A DNA stretch of 64,000 bases, taken from assembly GCA_019614645.1 (NCBI GenBank), contig JABWDB010000013.1, positions 6,835,501 through 6,899,500 of the forward strand. Direction: 5' to 3'. The first letter of the stretch is position 1, and every line of letters begins with the position of its first letter. Below, piece by piece: positions 38,338 to 49,239 of the stretch. A program made the position numbers and the translations under genes. Origin of the DNA: Stratiolaelaps scimitus. Lineage: Eukaryota > Arthropoda > Arachnida > Mesostigmata > Laelapidae. The notes under the pieces were generated by a model. It was not told the origin of the DNA. It saw only the letters and a list, made by a program, of their open reading frames with translations, and ran no database searches.

Positions 38338-38564
38338 TTTACACAACTGCCTCTCTCTCTCTTTCCCGTTCTGATTATATCGGCCGTCAAATCATTCCAG
38401 TTCATCCTACTATAGAACCGATTGGACTATGCTTTTGAATCCTTTTATTTAAGGCCGTCTCTGTCGTCTGCCATTCGAATACTTGTACGACACACACCTA
38501 TGTAATACACACATCTATTATATATATCTATATATATATATATGGATGCCATCAAGTAAGCTTG
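38338..38564 (+). repeat. Left arm A of a large inverted repeat
   Basis: About 227 bp, from TTTACACAACTGCC through a (TA)n tract to ATCAAGTAAGCTTG. It is the near-exact reverse complement of 39267-39497. The arms differ at scattered bases and in (TA)n length, so they are not machine copies of one another. The 700-bp spacer between them contains a perfect small palindrome at 39043-39095. Confidence 0.93.
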
Positions 38565-39042
38565 TTCGACTCCCCTCACTGAAGGAAAAAGGCGACACTG
38601 TCCCCCGGGCTGTACGCGTGCTGTCCTATGCGAATGAGAACATCTGTGCATGGGTGCGCAAGCGTTATGTCTGTCTGTGTGTGTGTGTTGATTTGCTTGC
38701 TACAGGTTGAATGATGTATTTCTCTATATATACGCACGTATCTATGTCTCTGAAGCGGATAATCGACCTTGAGAGAGAGAGAGGGAGGGAGACAAATGAA
38801 CGGGGGAATAACTCGCCGCCACGCAATTATTGCTGACAACAGTATTTCCATGCCGTTTTATTAAGGACCGAAAAGCAATCGGCGTACACAGGGTTGTACA
38901 AATTTACGAGACACACCCTTGCCGGTGAACCTTCGAAGCAAAGACGCCAATACCTTTTTATGTTCTCTGTCTAGCAAAAAAGCAATGTCCCCTTGGGTAC
39001 GATTCCTTGTAGCGGATGTACGGCTGTGTCGTTCATGTAATA

Positions 39043-39095
39043 GCGAAAAATCACTGATCTGATCATTAAAAATGATCAGATCAGTGATTTTTCGC
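39043..39095. repeat. Perfect 25-bp hairpin with 3-nt loop
   Basis: Arms 39043-39067 and 39071-39095 (beginning GCGAAAAATCACTGATCTGA) are exact complements around AAA. The arms contain overlapping TGATCA and GATC units. It lies inside the spacer of the larger A/A' inverted repeat. Confidence 0.97.
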
Positions 39096-39266
39096 TCGTT
39101 TGGTATCTGCTTGATCGTTTACTGCGACCATTGTCAGGGTCATGCTGCTTCAGTCCGCGAGCAGCCCTTCGTCTTCAATCTCCCCGTGATATTAATCACC
39201 GATGATTTTCCTAAGAAGATCGCTGCACAACTTCGTCGGCCCTATAATTAGTGCGTACAGACCAAG

Positions 39267-39497
39267 CAAGCTTACTTGATGGCATCCATATATATATATA
39301 TATATAGATATATATAATAGATGTGTGTATTACATAGGTGTGTGTCGTACAAGTATTCGAGAGGCAGACGACAGAGACGGCCTTAAATGAAAGGACTCAA
39401 AAGCATAGTCCAATCGGTTCTATAGTAGGATGAACTGGAATGATTTGACGGCCGATATAATCAGAACGGGAAAGAGAGAGAGAGGCAGTTGTGTAAA
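39267..39497 (-). repeat. Right arm A' of a large inverted repeat
   Basis: Reverse complement of arm A (38338-38564) with a few substitutions (for example GAGAGGCAGAC against the complement of GTCTGCCATTC) and a slightly different (TA)n. It ends exactly where the second inverted repeat (B/B') begins. Confidence 0.93.
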
Positions 39498-40080
39498 TTT
39501 GTCAATTCATGACTCGTTCTTTGTTTTTGATGGAACTTTGTGCTATCCTAAGAGAGATCTACCAGTTTGATCATTAGTCATTGATCCAGTCATATTCGTT
39601 CACAGCCGCTTAACAGGTTTCAGTTTCCGGTTGATCCAATCATGCAATTTTGCTCAGGTTGCAGTATCGTGGATCATATCGATCTTTTCGGCAGATTATT
39701 GTGATTCACTATAAACGAATTACGTTAACAGGCCTGAGTTGAGCTCAGGCTCACGTTTTGAGAGTTCTCAGTACACAACACTCCTCGCTCGACTTCAAAA
39801 TGTACTGAGAACTCTCAAAACGTGAGCCTGAGCCCAACTCAGGCCTGTTAACGTAATTCGTTTATAGTGAATCATAATAATCTGCCGAAAAGATCGATAT
39901 GATCCACGCTACTGCAACCTGAGCAAAACTGCATGATTGGATCAACCGGAAACTGAAACCTGTTAAGCGGCTGTGAACGAATATGACTGGATCAATGACT
40001 AATGATCAAACTGGTAGATCTCTCTTAGGAATAGCACAAAGTTCCATCAAGAACAAAGAACGAGTCATGAATTGACAAAT
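39497..40080. repeat. Large near-perfect palindrome B/B' (about 280-bp arms, 25-bp spacer)
   Basis: Arm B, 39497-39775, and arm B', 39801-40080, are reverse complements over about 280 bp with only a handful of mismatches. The unique centre is 39776-39800. The arms carry no open reading frame I recognise. The shape fits a foldback element or a replication or repair fold-back event. The structure abuts arm A' with no intervening DNA. Confidence 0.95.
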
Positions 40081-40482
40081 CTCAGGACACCTACTACCAC
40101 GGAAAGAAAGCCCATAAGGGTTAAGGGCACACACACACACAGGTCGCCAGATGAAACGATAGGCCACAGGCCACCCAAATCACAATTGTGTTCTCCGCCA
40201 GGAATTGGAAAATTGGTTTCGAACGAAGCCAACCAACTCGTTCCCTCACCCAGATGGGACTAATTAAGACCGATTGAGCCGTTCAACATTGCTGTCTGGT
40301 CCAACTTGGTCCACCGATGTTATACTTACCAATCACTGCACGAAAGCCTACCCGAACGATCGGCCTGGAGCCCACTCACATGGGCTTCCCTTCCACAAAC
40401 CTCCGCAGGAGGTGATCGCTTTAGCGTGGATCCCCTAGTCACACCAGTGTGGTCCGTTCGAATCCGCGCACCCTTGACATGT

Positions 40483-43400
40483 TCACCACCTCAACCTGAA
40501 TCGCCCTGCCCCACGTGGCGCTTGGTATAGCTGACGACCGGGTCTATTGCCACCGCTACCGCCCCCATTACTGCTGCCGTTGCGGTGTGGCTTCTTTGCC
40601 GGAGTGGGTCCTTCCTTGTCGAAGACAATGGCTTTTCGTTTGTTCTCCTGATTTCCGCTGGCGGTTCCGTTGGATGCCGTTTTGGCAGCGTCCTTCGCTA
40701 ATTGTGATTTGCCTTCAGGTCCCTTGGCCGACTCGGTCTGTAGCCATGACAGAGTGACGTTGGTCTGCAGAGCGTCAGAACAAACGAACATCTATTTAAA
40801 ACAATTCTATCAAACTAGAAGAATTCTACACACACACACACACCGTTGTTCATTTGTTTTCAAAAGTCAATAATGCTAATTTAATCATACAGCCCGACTT
40901 CATTTATATCGTACCATCCCATATCGCAGAGCATCCCCGAGAAGCAAATATTATTGATAACGTGGTCACATTACATGTAAAAAAGAACTTACCTTAAATG
41001 TTGGCGGATTATGGAACCAGTCCTTGATAAAGGCTGTCAGGTTCGAGGTGGTTTTAAGAGCAAGGAGCAGAGCGCGCTTCTTTTCCGTCTCAAGCTTTAC
41101 ACCCTGAGCAATCAGCCCTTTAAACTTCTTAGCTTCTGCCTGTAGCCCTCGGTTGAGATACTGGAGCCGCTGCCGGACATCCTACAATAGCCAGATTAAA
41201 GAAATGAGCGAATCAGTGAGTCAGTTGCAGGTGGTTTTCTTTTGACAACAAATCACCAAATGTATTTTAACACAATACGAATATGTGATCCCTGTACAAG
41301 TTTGGACTACTAAAAACTACGCAAGCTATTTGGTCCAAGGGGGCGCTCTAAAAGCGCAGCTTTTTTTAACGAAATTTTCGAGTATATATTAACTACGTGT
41401 GCTAATTAAGTTCGTTACGGGATTACCATCCTGGACGAACCAGAAAAGAAACACTTACCTTAAGAACAACTTCGTCATCGAGTGCGGCAGGCTTGATTTT
41501 CCTAGCGATGCTGTGGAAGGTGAAGAGGAGGCATTCGAGATGGCTGAGTTGTAGCGACGGAAGCTCAGGATCTTTTTCGAGGTCATCATCGGCCGGCACC
41601 GAGGGAAGCAGTTCGGACACTTTAGCGAATAGACCCTGCACGAGGCCGTCAAGTTGACGTCGTCTTGCCAATTCCTCTTCACTCACTTCAGCTGCTGGCT
41701 GATCAGCAGCACCCGACGAATTTTCTGAGCCGTCTCCTGGCTTAAGCGCATGTGGGGCCATTTGTGCCAACACTTTTAGAATCTCCAAACTTTCAGGAGC
41801 CTATAAATGACGAGCACACACAAACGTACATATGTATATAAGTTAATTTGAGCGATTCATTTCAGGGTAAGTGGACAATTTTCTTGGCAGACTATAAACG
41901 CAAAATACTATACTCTCTAGCGACGTCAATAAATGTTATATTTATATACGCATACACGCAATCACACCCAGGCGAGAGCGAACACCTAAACATAAACAAT
42001 GCATAATCGAATCACTTCAGTACGCGAGTAATGTCGTACCTCAAGCGTTGTCGTGGGCAGAAACGAGTTGACGAGATAAGAGACGTAAGGCAGAGATGTT
42101 GCGTATAGCGAGAACAACGGCAGCGCCAACGGCAAACAGACGGTCAACTTCACCAGTTGACTGACATCGGGGGCGGCAGGAGCTGCAGCGGTCAACTGCA
42201 GTTGATCTGAGATCATCTTCAGAATGGCCTTCTGCTGTGATACCTGGCGAGAGACCTGCAAACAGGAATAGCACACGCACACCTTGGATTGTCAGACAGT
42301 CCACTCAATTGGGAGGTCCACCTTAATTATGCTGCCGATAAAATTGTACCCGTTATTTGTTTGCACCCCGGGGCGCTTTTAGCTCCACTCAAATTAGCTC
42401 GTTATCGGATATATACCCCGCGGCTAGGTGACTAGCCTGTGTAGTGACGGTGACAGCGTTGATGTGACTACTACACGCACCTTTAACGAATTGAGAAGCT
42501 TGACCAATAGGACAAATTCCTCGCCACCGACGAGGGCTGCCACTTTTCCAGCTTCCTCAACGAGCATTAGCTCCGTCTCGCTGTCAAGCGCCTTGAGGTT
42601 CACCTTCGATGCGAGGAAGCGGATACAGGCATCTCGCATCGTATCTTCGCAAGTGGCCGACACCATCTGGCCAAGGACCCCTTTCACGGTCGCATGGACC
42701 GACTGGCGAAGCAGCGTGTTCAAAGATTTCTCAACGATGGCCAGCTCGCCGCGATCCTCGACCGTTAGAAGTTGACAGAGAACAATCGCGATCCTGGAAT
42801 CATTCGCAATCATTCGCTTTAGGTAAGTAATTGTTACTTTGTTTAAATTACTTAATTTATGTAAATAGAAAAAAATAACAATAATGATAATAGTAATAAT
42901 CAGTGATATTGTACCTCATTATAAGTAAAGGTAAATATAAAGGTAAAGCTTTATTGATTTATTAAAGGAACTGCATACAATGCTTAAGTTCTCTTATATG
43001 TCATGCAACGGGATTCGAACCTGCGGCCTCTGGCTTTTTACAGCCAGAGACTCAGCCGTCCAAACCACCGCGCTAGTAGTCCTTATAAGTTGAGCACCAT
43101 TTGCTTAAAGTAGCGATTTCACCACGAATAATATGGCTTATTGAAGCAACAACGTTCACTTAATTACCTGGAGATGTACGGATCGTCCGTTCCCTTGGCA
43201 CAAAATGAGGGAAGATCGTGGATCGCTTGCTTTCTGACGTTGATATCGGGGTCGTCACATAATTCGATCTGCGCCTCGACTGCGCGGATTTCTAGCGCCG
43301 GAAAATGCTTGAAGAATTTGGCGATGAATTGCGATACCAATCGCTTCTCCTAAAAGTCAAATTTAATAATAATAATAATGTTCATAACACGCCGGGTAAG

Positions 43401-44285
43401 TACTAATCAAATTGCATTACGTTTTCAACTACAAGTATATTTCTACTTATAGTTGAAATATGTAATGTTAAGAGTGCTTTTATAATTACGTCAAAATAAT
43501 AAACGTCACCACTGGACACCGATAACGGACGAAAGTACACAGAAGGAACTATCTCCTGGTTCAGGCGTCGGTATATTCACGTCTGTCATGTACTACGCCA
43601 AGCTAGTTCGCATAGTGAAGTAACCTAATGAGGATGAATGCATGGAACCGGCGATAATTGCTAACACTGTTCATCGTGTATCTCAATCTGGCAACGGGAT
43701 AAAAATTGAAACGATAATAAGCTAAAATAAAATGCCTCAATCGCGGATGACCGTTTAAATGGGAAAATCCGCGGTGAATCTGCCTGCTCAATCTCATACG
43801 AGATACATATTTCCAACAACAGATTTCGCTTGTTTCCACTCGGAAACCTCGTACACGAGATTGCATTAACGAAATCAATCACGTTGAAAATCCCTCGGGC
43901 AAGCTCCTTGTTTTAAACTGATACGATGAATACTTGTTTTCTGAACACATACATCTACGATATCATAGTTCAATTTAACCACAACGATGGGTTACATTAC
44001 TATGAAGTCCAGCTGATAAATCCGCAGCTCCCTTTGACTTGGGCGCAATGGAGTGTGTACATTTGATAGGTTACATGAATCCAATAGATTCTACTAGGTT
44101 AGGCTCAGATTGCAAAGCGGCTACATGGAACTACTACCTAGGTGAACACGTACCTGCGAGTCTCCAGTAGAGGCTCTGGAGATGATGGTCTCATAGATGG
44201 CAGAATTATCAGCGAGTTTGCCATCCTTTTCTGCCTTGGCGAGATCGTCGTACAGTTTATACAGCTCATCTAATTTATCGCCCAT
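40483..44285 (-). CDS. API5: Apoptosis inhibitor 5 (API5 / AAC-11)
   Basis: Seven coding exons on the minus strand: 44285-44154, 43349-43168, 42793-42481, 42255-42040, 41800-41459, 41181-40993, 40764-40483, joining to 551 aa (vertebrate API5 is about 510-525). The family's helical HEAT/ARM-like fold is marked by EKRLVSQFIAKFFKHFP (near residue 45), EEFVLLVKLLNSLK (end of exon 3), SHLECLLFTFHSIARKI (exon 5) and RLQYLNRGL and FIKDWFHNPPTFK (exon 6). The last exon is low-complexity with a KRK...KKPHR nuclear localisation-like stretch and a Gly/Arg-rich end, as in API5. Known role: nuclear anti-apoptotic protein that binds Acinus and affects E2F-driven death; also linked to mRNA export. The start codon fits the family N-terminus (DELYKLYDDLAKAEKDGK). 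A SINE lies in the intron between exons 2 and 3. Its start faces ELP4 across 918 bp. Confidence 0.93.
42926..43076 (-). repeat. tRNA-derived SINE, near full length
   Basis: Minus-strand copy inside the API5 intron between exons 2 and 3. On that strand it reads: tRNA-like head with A-box region (GCGCGGTGGTTTGGACGG), an anticodon-type hairpin (CTCTGGCTGTAAAAAGCCAG), B-box (GGTTCGAATCCC), then the unique body and a tail of AATAAATCAATAAAGC followed by TTTACC repeats. The anticodon-type loop and the following sequence look closest to a tRNA with GTA at the anticodon, but I would not insist on the parent tRNA. Confidence 0.85.
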
Positions 44286-45203
44286 TGTGATCGATTGTGT
44301 GCACACCGGTTTGGTTCGTCGATGAACGTACAGGAACAAACAAGCAGCTCGTTCAACGAGAATGCGCTTCACACAGTAAAGATGGTGACGAATAGAGTTC
44401 TTCACATGAACGCCAACATGAACAACACACACAACTGCAACATTGAACGCTTTTAGTCACTGGTACCGATTGGTTTGTTATATAGACGCCGAACCCTCAA
44501 CCTGCAGCTTTGCGGGAGAGAGTGAAAGGCCCTGATCAAAACAAGATGGTGCCCCGAACCATATGGCGCCAAATTTCAAAGGGACGATTTGTGCAAGCTG
44601 TTCATAGCTAAATCACTACGATTCTCGCACAGATGCATGGTACAAAGTCCACGAAATGATCGGACCGAATAATTGAGGCATATTTCAAGCGAGAAATTGT
44701 CAAATTGACTCTCTCGTCGGTAATTTTGAACAAAGACATTCGGCCATCCCCAACTCGATTTTCACTACTAGTGTCTGGGGATAAGCGTCAGCGCAAAACA
44801 GTTCTATTAGCCGCTAACGCTACCGCCAAATAAGCGCTGAGATCAAGCGTGCGTCTGTTTCTCGTCTTCTTTGTTTGTGACAATTGATCCTTTACTGTGG
44901 ATCAAACGGAAGACATCTACACGAATGCATTGCAAAAGGCGCCACAAAGTTTTCCAAGTTAAGACCCAGCTATCTAGCACCGCGGACCAAACAACGTTAA
45001 CAGCGCACAGTAGTCAAATGGCACCACTTTAAGCGAAGCATCAGGCCCTTCAGTTCATCAGCAATAACATGACGTAGTGCAATAGGGTCGTACGTTTTGA
45101 TACTCTGCAAATTAAATCTATCTGACCCTGCGGTGTTAGGACAATGTGATAGCTGTCTCAAGTATTGTTCTTCTCGTATAACTATTCTTGAATCGCAAAC
45201 GTG
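44286..45203. promoter_or_regulatory. Divergent intergenic region between API5 and ELP4
   Basis: 918 bp separate the two start codons, which face away from each other. No coding exon is apparent, so both core promoters and 5' UTRs should be here. I see no unambiguous TATA box or Inr. Shared control of the two genes is possible but is inference from layout only. Confidence 0.5.
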
Positions 45204-46154
45204 ATGAGTTTCCAGCGGCGCTCAACTTCAAGTGCTTTGAGTGGAGTTCGGCTGGGCTCAGTACCTACAACTTCCACCGGCATTCCACAACTTGATCCCC
45301 TGTTAGGTGGCGGGATTCCATTGGGGTCGACTTTACTTCTAGCCGAGGATACACATAATGTCTACGGACGCCAGCTGATGAAGGCCTTCGTCGCCGAAGG
45401 CATTGCGCACGGACAGAGGATACTTGTTATAGATGGGGAGACGTCCTTAAAGCTTGAAGAGTTACCGCGCAGAGTCGCCTATGAACGGTCGAAAAAGCCG
45501 GGTCCAGGCGTAACCGACAAAATGAGGATTGCTTTCCGTTACGAACGTCTGCCCGAGCACGAAAGCCTACCAGAGGCTCAGACCGACCATGTTCTTGATT
45601 TTGGTCTACCTATCAAGCCCGAAGAGTTAGAGAAGGCCGATGTTCATTTCTGTAACGCGGCAGCCACAAGTCCGGCAGAAATTCTACGCTTCGTGGCGTC
45701 GAGTATTTCGAAGGAAAAGGTTCTCCGCGTTGCTGTAACCGTTGGCTTGCTCCTAGACCACAGCTTCTTACGTTGTCTAAAGATTTTGGCACGCCACGCG
45801 AACGTCGTGTGTTGGTCGTCGATGCCAGCCTGTGTTGAAGACGACGTCTTTCACCGGCTCTTTGCAGTGGCAGACTGTGTCGTATCACTGGTGGCGTTCT
45901 CAAGTGCCGAAAGACGAACTAATCCATTATATAAGAACTTCCACGGACTGCTTTCGTTAGATAAGTTTGCTGAAATCAACTCGGTAACTGGTCCCCGGCC
46001 CGCTTCGATCGAGTACACCTTCCACCAGACTGGACGACGCTTCGCTATCGAACAGCTTCACATGCCCCCCGATCTGGGGAACCCGGACGGCCCAGCTCCG
46101 GCACCAACTATGAGCTGCCAAACGTCTGGCGGGGGCAAAGTACTTGATTTCTAA
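45204..46154 (+). CDS. ELP4: Elongator complex protein 4 (ELP4/PAXNEB), intronless
   Basis: A single uninterrupted frame of 316 aa. ATG at 45204 follows an in-frame GTG and gives MSFQRRSTSS, matching the SFQRR start of ELP4 proteins. Family marks: STGIPQLDPLLGGGIPLGST (near residue 25, the RecA-like fold's degenerate P-loop region), AFVAEGIAHGQ, AFRYERLP, SSAERRTNPLYKNFHGLL and a C-terminus ending GGKVLDF as in human ELP4 (GGKKHLDF). Role: with ELP5 and ELP6 it forms the hexameric ATPase ring of Elongator, which modifies wobble uridines of tRNAs (cm5U derivatives). It is shorter than human ELP4 (about 424 aa) because the loops after the P-loop region are missing. AATAAA overlaps the stop codon and an A-rich tract follows (46161-46176), which, with the lack of introns, hints at a retroposed origin. 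Confidence 0.93.
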   Translation: MSFQRRSTSSALSGVRLGSVPTTSTGIPQLDPLLGGGIPLGSTLLLAEDTHNVYGRQLMKAFVAEGIAHGQRILVIDGETSLKLEELPRRVAYERSKKPGPGVTDKMRIAFRYERLPEHESLPEAQTDHVLDFGLPIKPEELEKADVHFCNAAATSPAEILRFVASSISKEKVLRVAVTVGLLLDHSFLRCLKILARHANVVCWSSMPACVEDDVFHRLFAVADCVVSLVAFSSAERRTNPLYKNFHGLLSLDKFAEINSVTGPRPASIEYTFHQTGRRFAIEQLHMPPDLGNPDGPAPAPTMSCQTSGGGKVLDF

Positions 46155-46159
46155 ATAAA
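46154..46159 (+). terminator. Polyadenylation signal of ELP4
   Basis: AATAAA begins on the final base of the ELP4 stop codon, and an A-rich run follows within a few bases. It is the only polyadenylation signal in the window that I place with some confidence. The 3' UTR would be extremely short. Confidence 0.55.
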
Positions 46160-46176
46160 TGAGAAGAAAAAAAATT

Positions 46177-46823
46177 GTTGTCTATATTGTGTACAATGGT
46201 CTTTGTGTTCCTTCTCCCAAGTTGTGTCTAATACATTATAGGACATACGTGATCTAGTTCATGAAACGTTCAGGCCCGATTAGGACTCCTAAACGGAGTC
46301 CGCAGTCTTGATATATCATCGTATCAATTAATTTCTACATTAATATAAAAGAGAAGGCTACTAGGACGGTATTTCGGGATTGCAAAAATTTATTGAATGA
46401 CTAAACATTCTAGACTTGCGAACCAATCGATTGGCCAAAGGTTAGCAAGTGTTCTTTTCAATTAACCCTGAAGGTTTCGAGTAATACATTTTGAGGAATT
46501 CGTTTCAAATAATAATGACACAGCAATGCGGACCGCTATCGGAGGATTCTTCGACACATTCATATGAGGTCCACTTCGCAGGTGGCCATCTGTTGATCAT
46601 GAGGCCGCGTTAAGCATTAGGACGCCAGCTCTCTCTGTGGAATCCGAAGTCTAGTTGACTTCAAAGTCCAAGTGATTGCGATAGAATCGCTTTTCTCATT
46701 GAAGTCTGTTGCCGCTGATGCGGCATAGTTCAATTTGCGAGGTCACTTATTGCAGCTTTGGTTCAATCGATATTGGTTGCGTTCCGCTCTTATCAATACC
46801 TCTCAAATATAGACAAAACAAAC

Positions 46824-46868
<45 letters not shown>

Positions 46869-47758
46869 TCGGCCTCAGCCCCGGTCCCAGCTAATCCTCC
46901 CCCCAACAATCCCTAGAAATAATTTATAATTATGTAGTTTCAGCTTCGAAATTACATTTATTCAAACATACAGTAGTTCGGAATTTCTAGGAATTTATAA
47001 TTATTGTATGTTTGAATAAATATATTATTTGGTATATATATATTACCAGTGAATGCTAATATAGCGCGCGCCCATACGCCAATCCAGAGGAATGAGGTGA
47101 TAATGATCACCTATCTTATCGTCTGTAATTGTTCCTCCAAAAAACCACAGTATAATTTGCAAATTAGGCACAATAGAACGGGCTGTGGCAGGCACACGCC
47201 ACCCAATGCCGAGATTCATATGCGCATCTCAATGTCTTCGAAAGGGAACTTCAAACACCAAACTTCTGACGCAGGCAAAGTGCACATACGACGACACATG
47301 CCCAAGGATCTTAGGTGAACAAAGGAAGTTGCAATACTGAAAGCAAAAGAAAAAGCTGAATAAGTAATTTGTAAATGGGACGGACATACGAACAAACGTT
47401 CTGAACTGGGCAGTAGGAGATATGATAGATAACGACGCAGCAGAGACTAGAAATACTAAATATGAAAACCCTGAGGTGAAAACTCTGTGAAATGGAAAGT
47501 CTTTAGGTGGAGAATTGGTGGAGAACAAACGGACATAATCAAATATGTGCAAGAGTGTAAAACACTCTGCATAAGAAAGTTACAGTCGAGCTAGGTTTCG
47601 TAGAACAGGCGCACTTGCGGCAACAAAAATTGAAAGCTGTACCCTGAACGTTAAACGTTGACGGAAAACTTTTTTAATGGCGGGAATTGAGCAAAAATAA
47701 GTGAAGCTGGCAATATGGGACTGACAAGGACAGTACAGAATAGTGAAAGCTGGCATAC

Positions 47759-47804
<46 letters not shown>

Positions 47805-49239
47805 GTCCGGCATCGTAGCATGGTCGAATTCGTTTACAGCTTTGCGGGCAAACTCGTTTCGGCTAGAAGGGGATTGACACGGAGCCGCCGAAAGAGAAAG
47901 ACCGCGAGATGAGCGGACCGGAGTAGATGGTACCGCGAACTGGCTGGCGCCATCTTGAAAACATCGAAGTCCTAGCAAAATATTTGCGCGCATTGGAACA
48001 ATGCTGTGTTCTGTAATGTTGATTAGTTACAACTTGGCTACGATTATTGATCAGACCAGAGGCTGAACAAGTAGCAGCAACAAGTAGAAAGTGTGCCACA
48101 ACAATATCGAATATGACGGCGCTGTCACTGTTGATCGCATAGGGCGCGCAGCCGGCAACTGGTCAGGTCCACCAGTCGACACTGATCTCTGACGAAAACA
48201 TTAGAGGCCGCCATCGGGAAGTCGATATGGCAGTGGTGCCTTTGTTGTGTTCGTGTGAAATTTTTTTGACAACTTAGAAAAGCACTTTGCGTTACAGCGT
48301 CTTGTCGAAGCACTCTGCTCGAGACGAACTAGTTGCCGTGGTTAAGTGTCAAAGTGTACTTAAGGTGGAGGTGATCTTAAATGTAACGGTGGAACCGCCC
48401 AATTTGTGTTAACGTGTGACACTCAAGAACAGTTTTGTGGTGCGTAATGCTCGTTGGCTGCATAAAGAGAACATTCTATTATTCGGTGATTGTGAAGACG
48501 AGGCTCAATAATAAAACAATTTAGAAAAGTTTAATTTATTGTTTTTATGATGTCAATATTCCTTCTGCTATAAATTAGGTTTGCAGGAGTACTTTCTGCA
48601 GAAAGAAGATTTTTCATAAGATATCAATTTTTTTTTCGTTTCGTGACGAAGGAATTAATTAGCCTCAAATTGCTAGGTTGTATAGAATTGCACCTTACGA
48701 TGTGTACCTAATTGTTTTTATGGCATCGCTGTTACGGCTACGTACTTGCCTGTTGATACAGCCCGCTGTGCTCTGCTCTCGAACTACGTACGCGTTTGAG
48801 TCCAGGCCACAGCTTGTTAAAACAAAGATATAGTAAGTAACGCGGTTAAGTTCGAGAGAACTCAGGTCAAATATTGGAAATAGGTTTTTACAAACCGGGA
48901 AAGGGCACACGTCATAGTCACCGTGAAGACGGTATCAACAACTGGTGTCAATCATTATTGGTACCATTTGGATGGGAAAAACAGCCAACTTTACCCGGTG
49001 CTTCATTGTTGCGAATTCGGAGTGTTGGAGCCAGTTCTAACTAACAACAATTTCATACGTCGGATAACATCAAATGTAATCCTCTTGCTTTGCTGTTCGG
49101 AGGAACCCATTTAACGGAGACTGTCTCACACCGAGCATGTTTCTCAGTGAATGATGTCACTCACCATGGATTTACCCTGCCGATATCTGTTTTATATGCT
49201 GCGTTGGTTTTCGAATTATCCAGCTTTTAACGCCATCGA
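46177..49239. other. Intergenic region rich in (TA)n and small repeats
   Basis: No gene is supported. It has long (TA)n runs at 46829-46863 and 47756-47804. A 17-bp inverted repeat flanks 46954-47022 (ATTTATTCAAACATACA and its complement), related to a sequence near 14015. Open frames here are driven by the TA runs or lack family resemblance. Confidence 0.5.

Noticed and set aside
38338..40080. Treating the inverted-repeat cluster as a pure assembly artefact
   Set aside because: The arms differ at scattered positions and in (TA)n length, which a duplicated read would not. I keep it as a real feature but list read-level checking as the decisive test.
40483..44285. eIF3 subunit M as an identity for the minus-strand gene
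   Set aside because: Considered because of its helical repeat character, but EKRL..QFI.KFFKHFP, the ECLL.SFH-type motif and the basic C-terminus fit API5 and not eIF3m.
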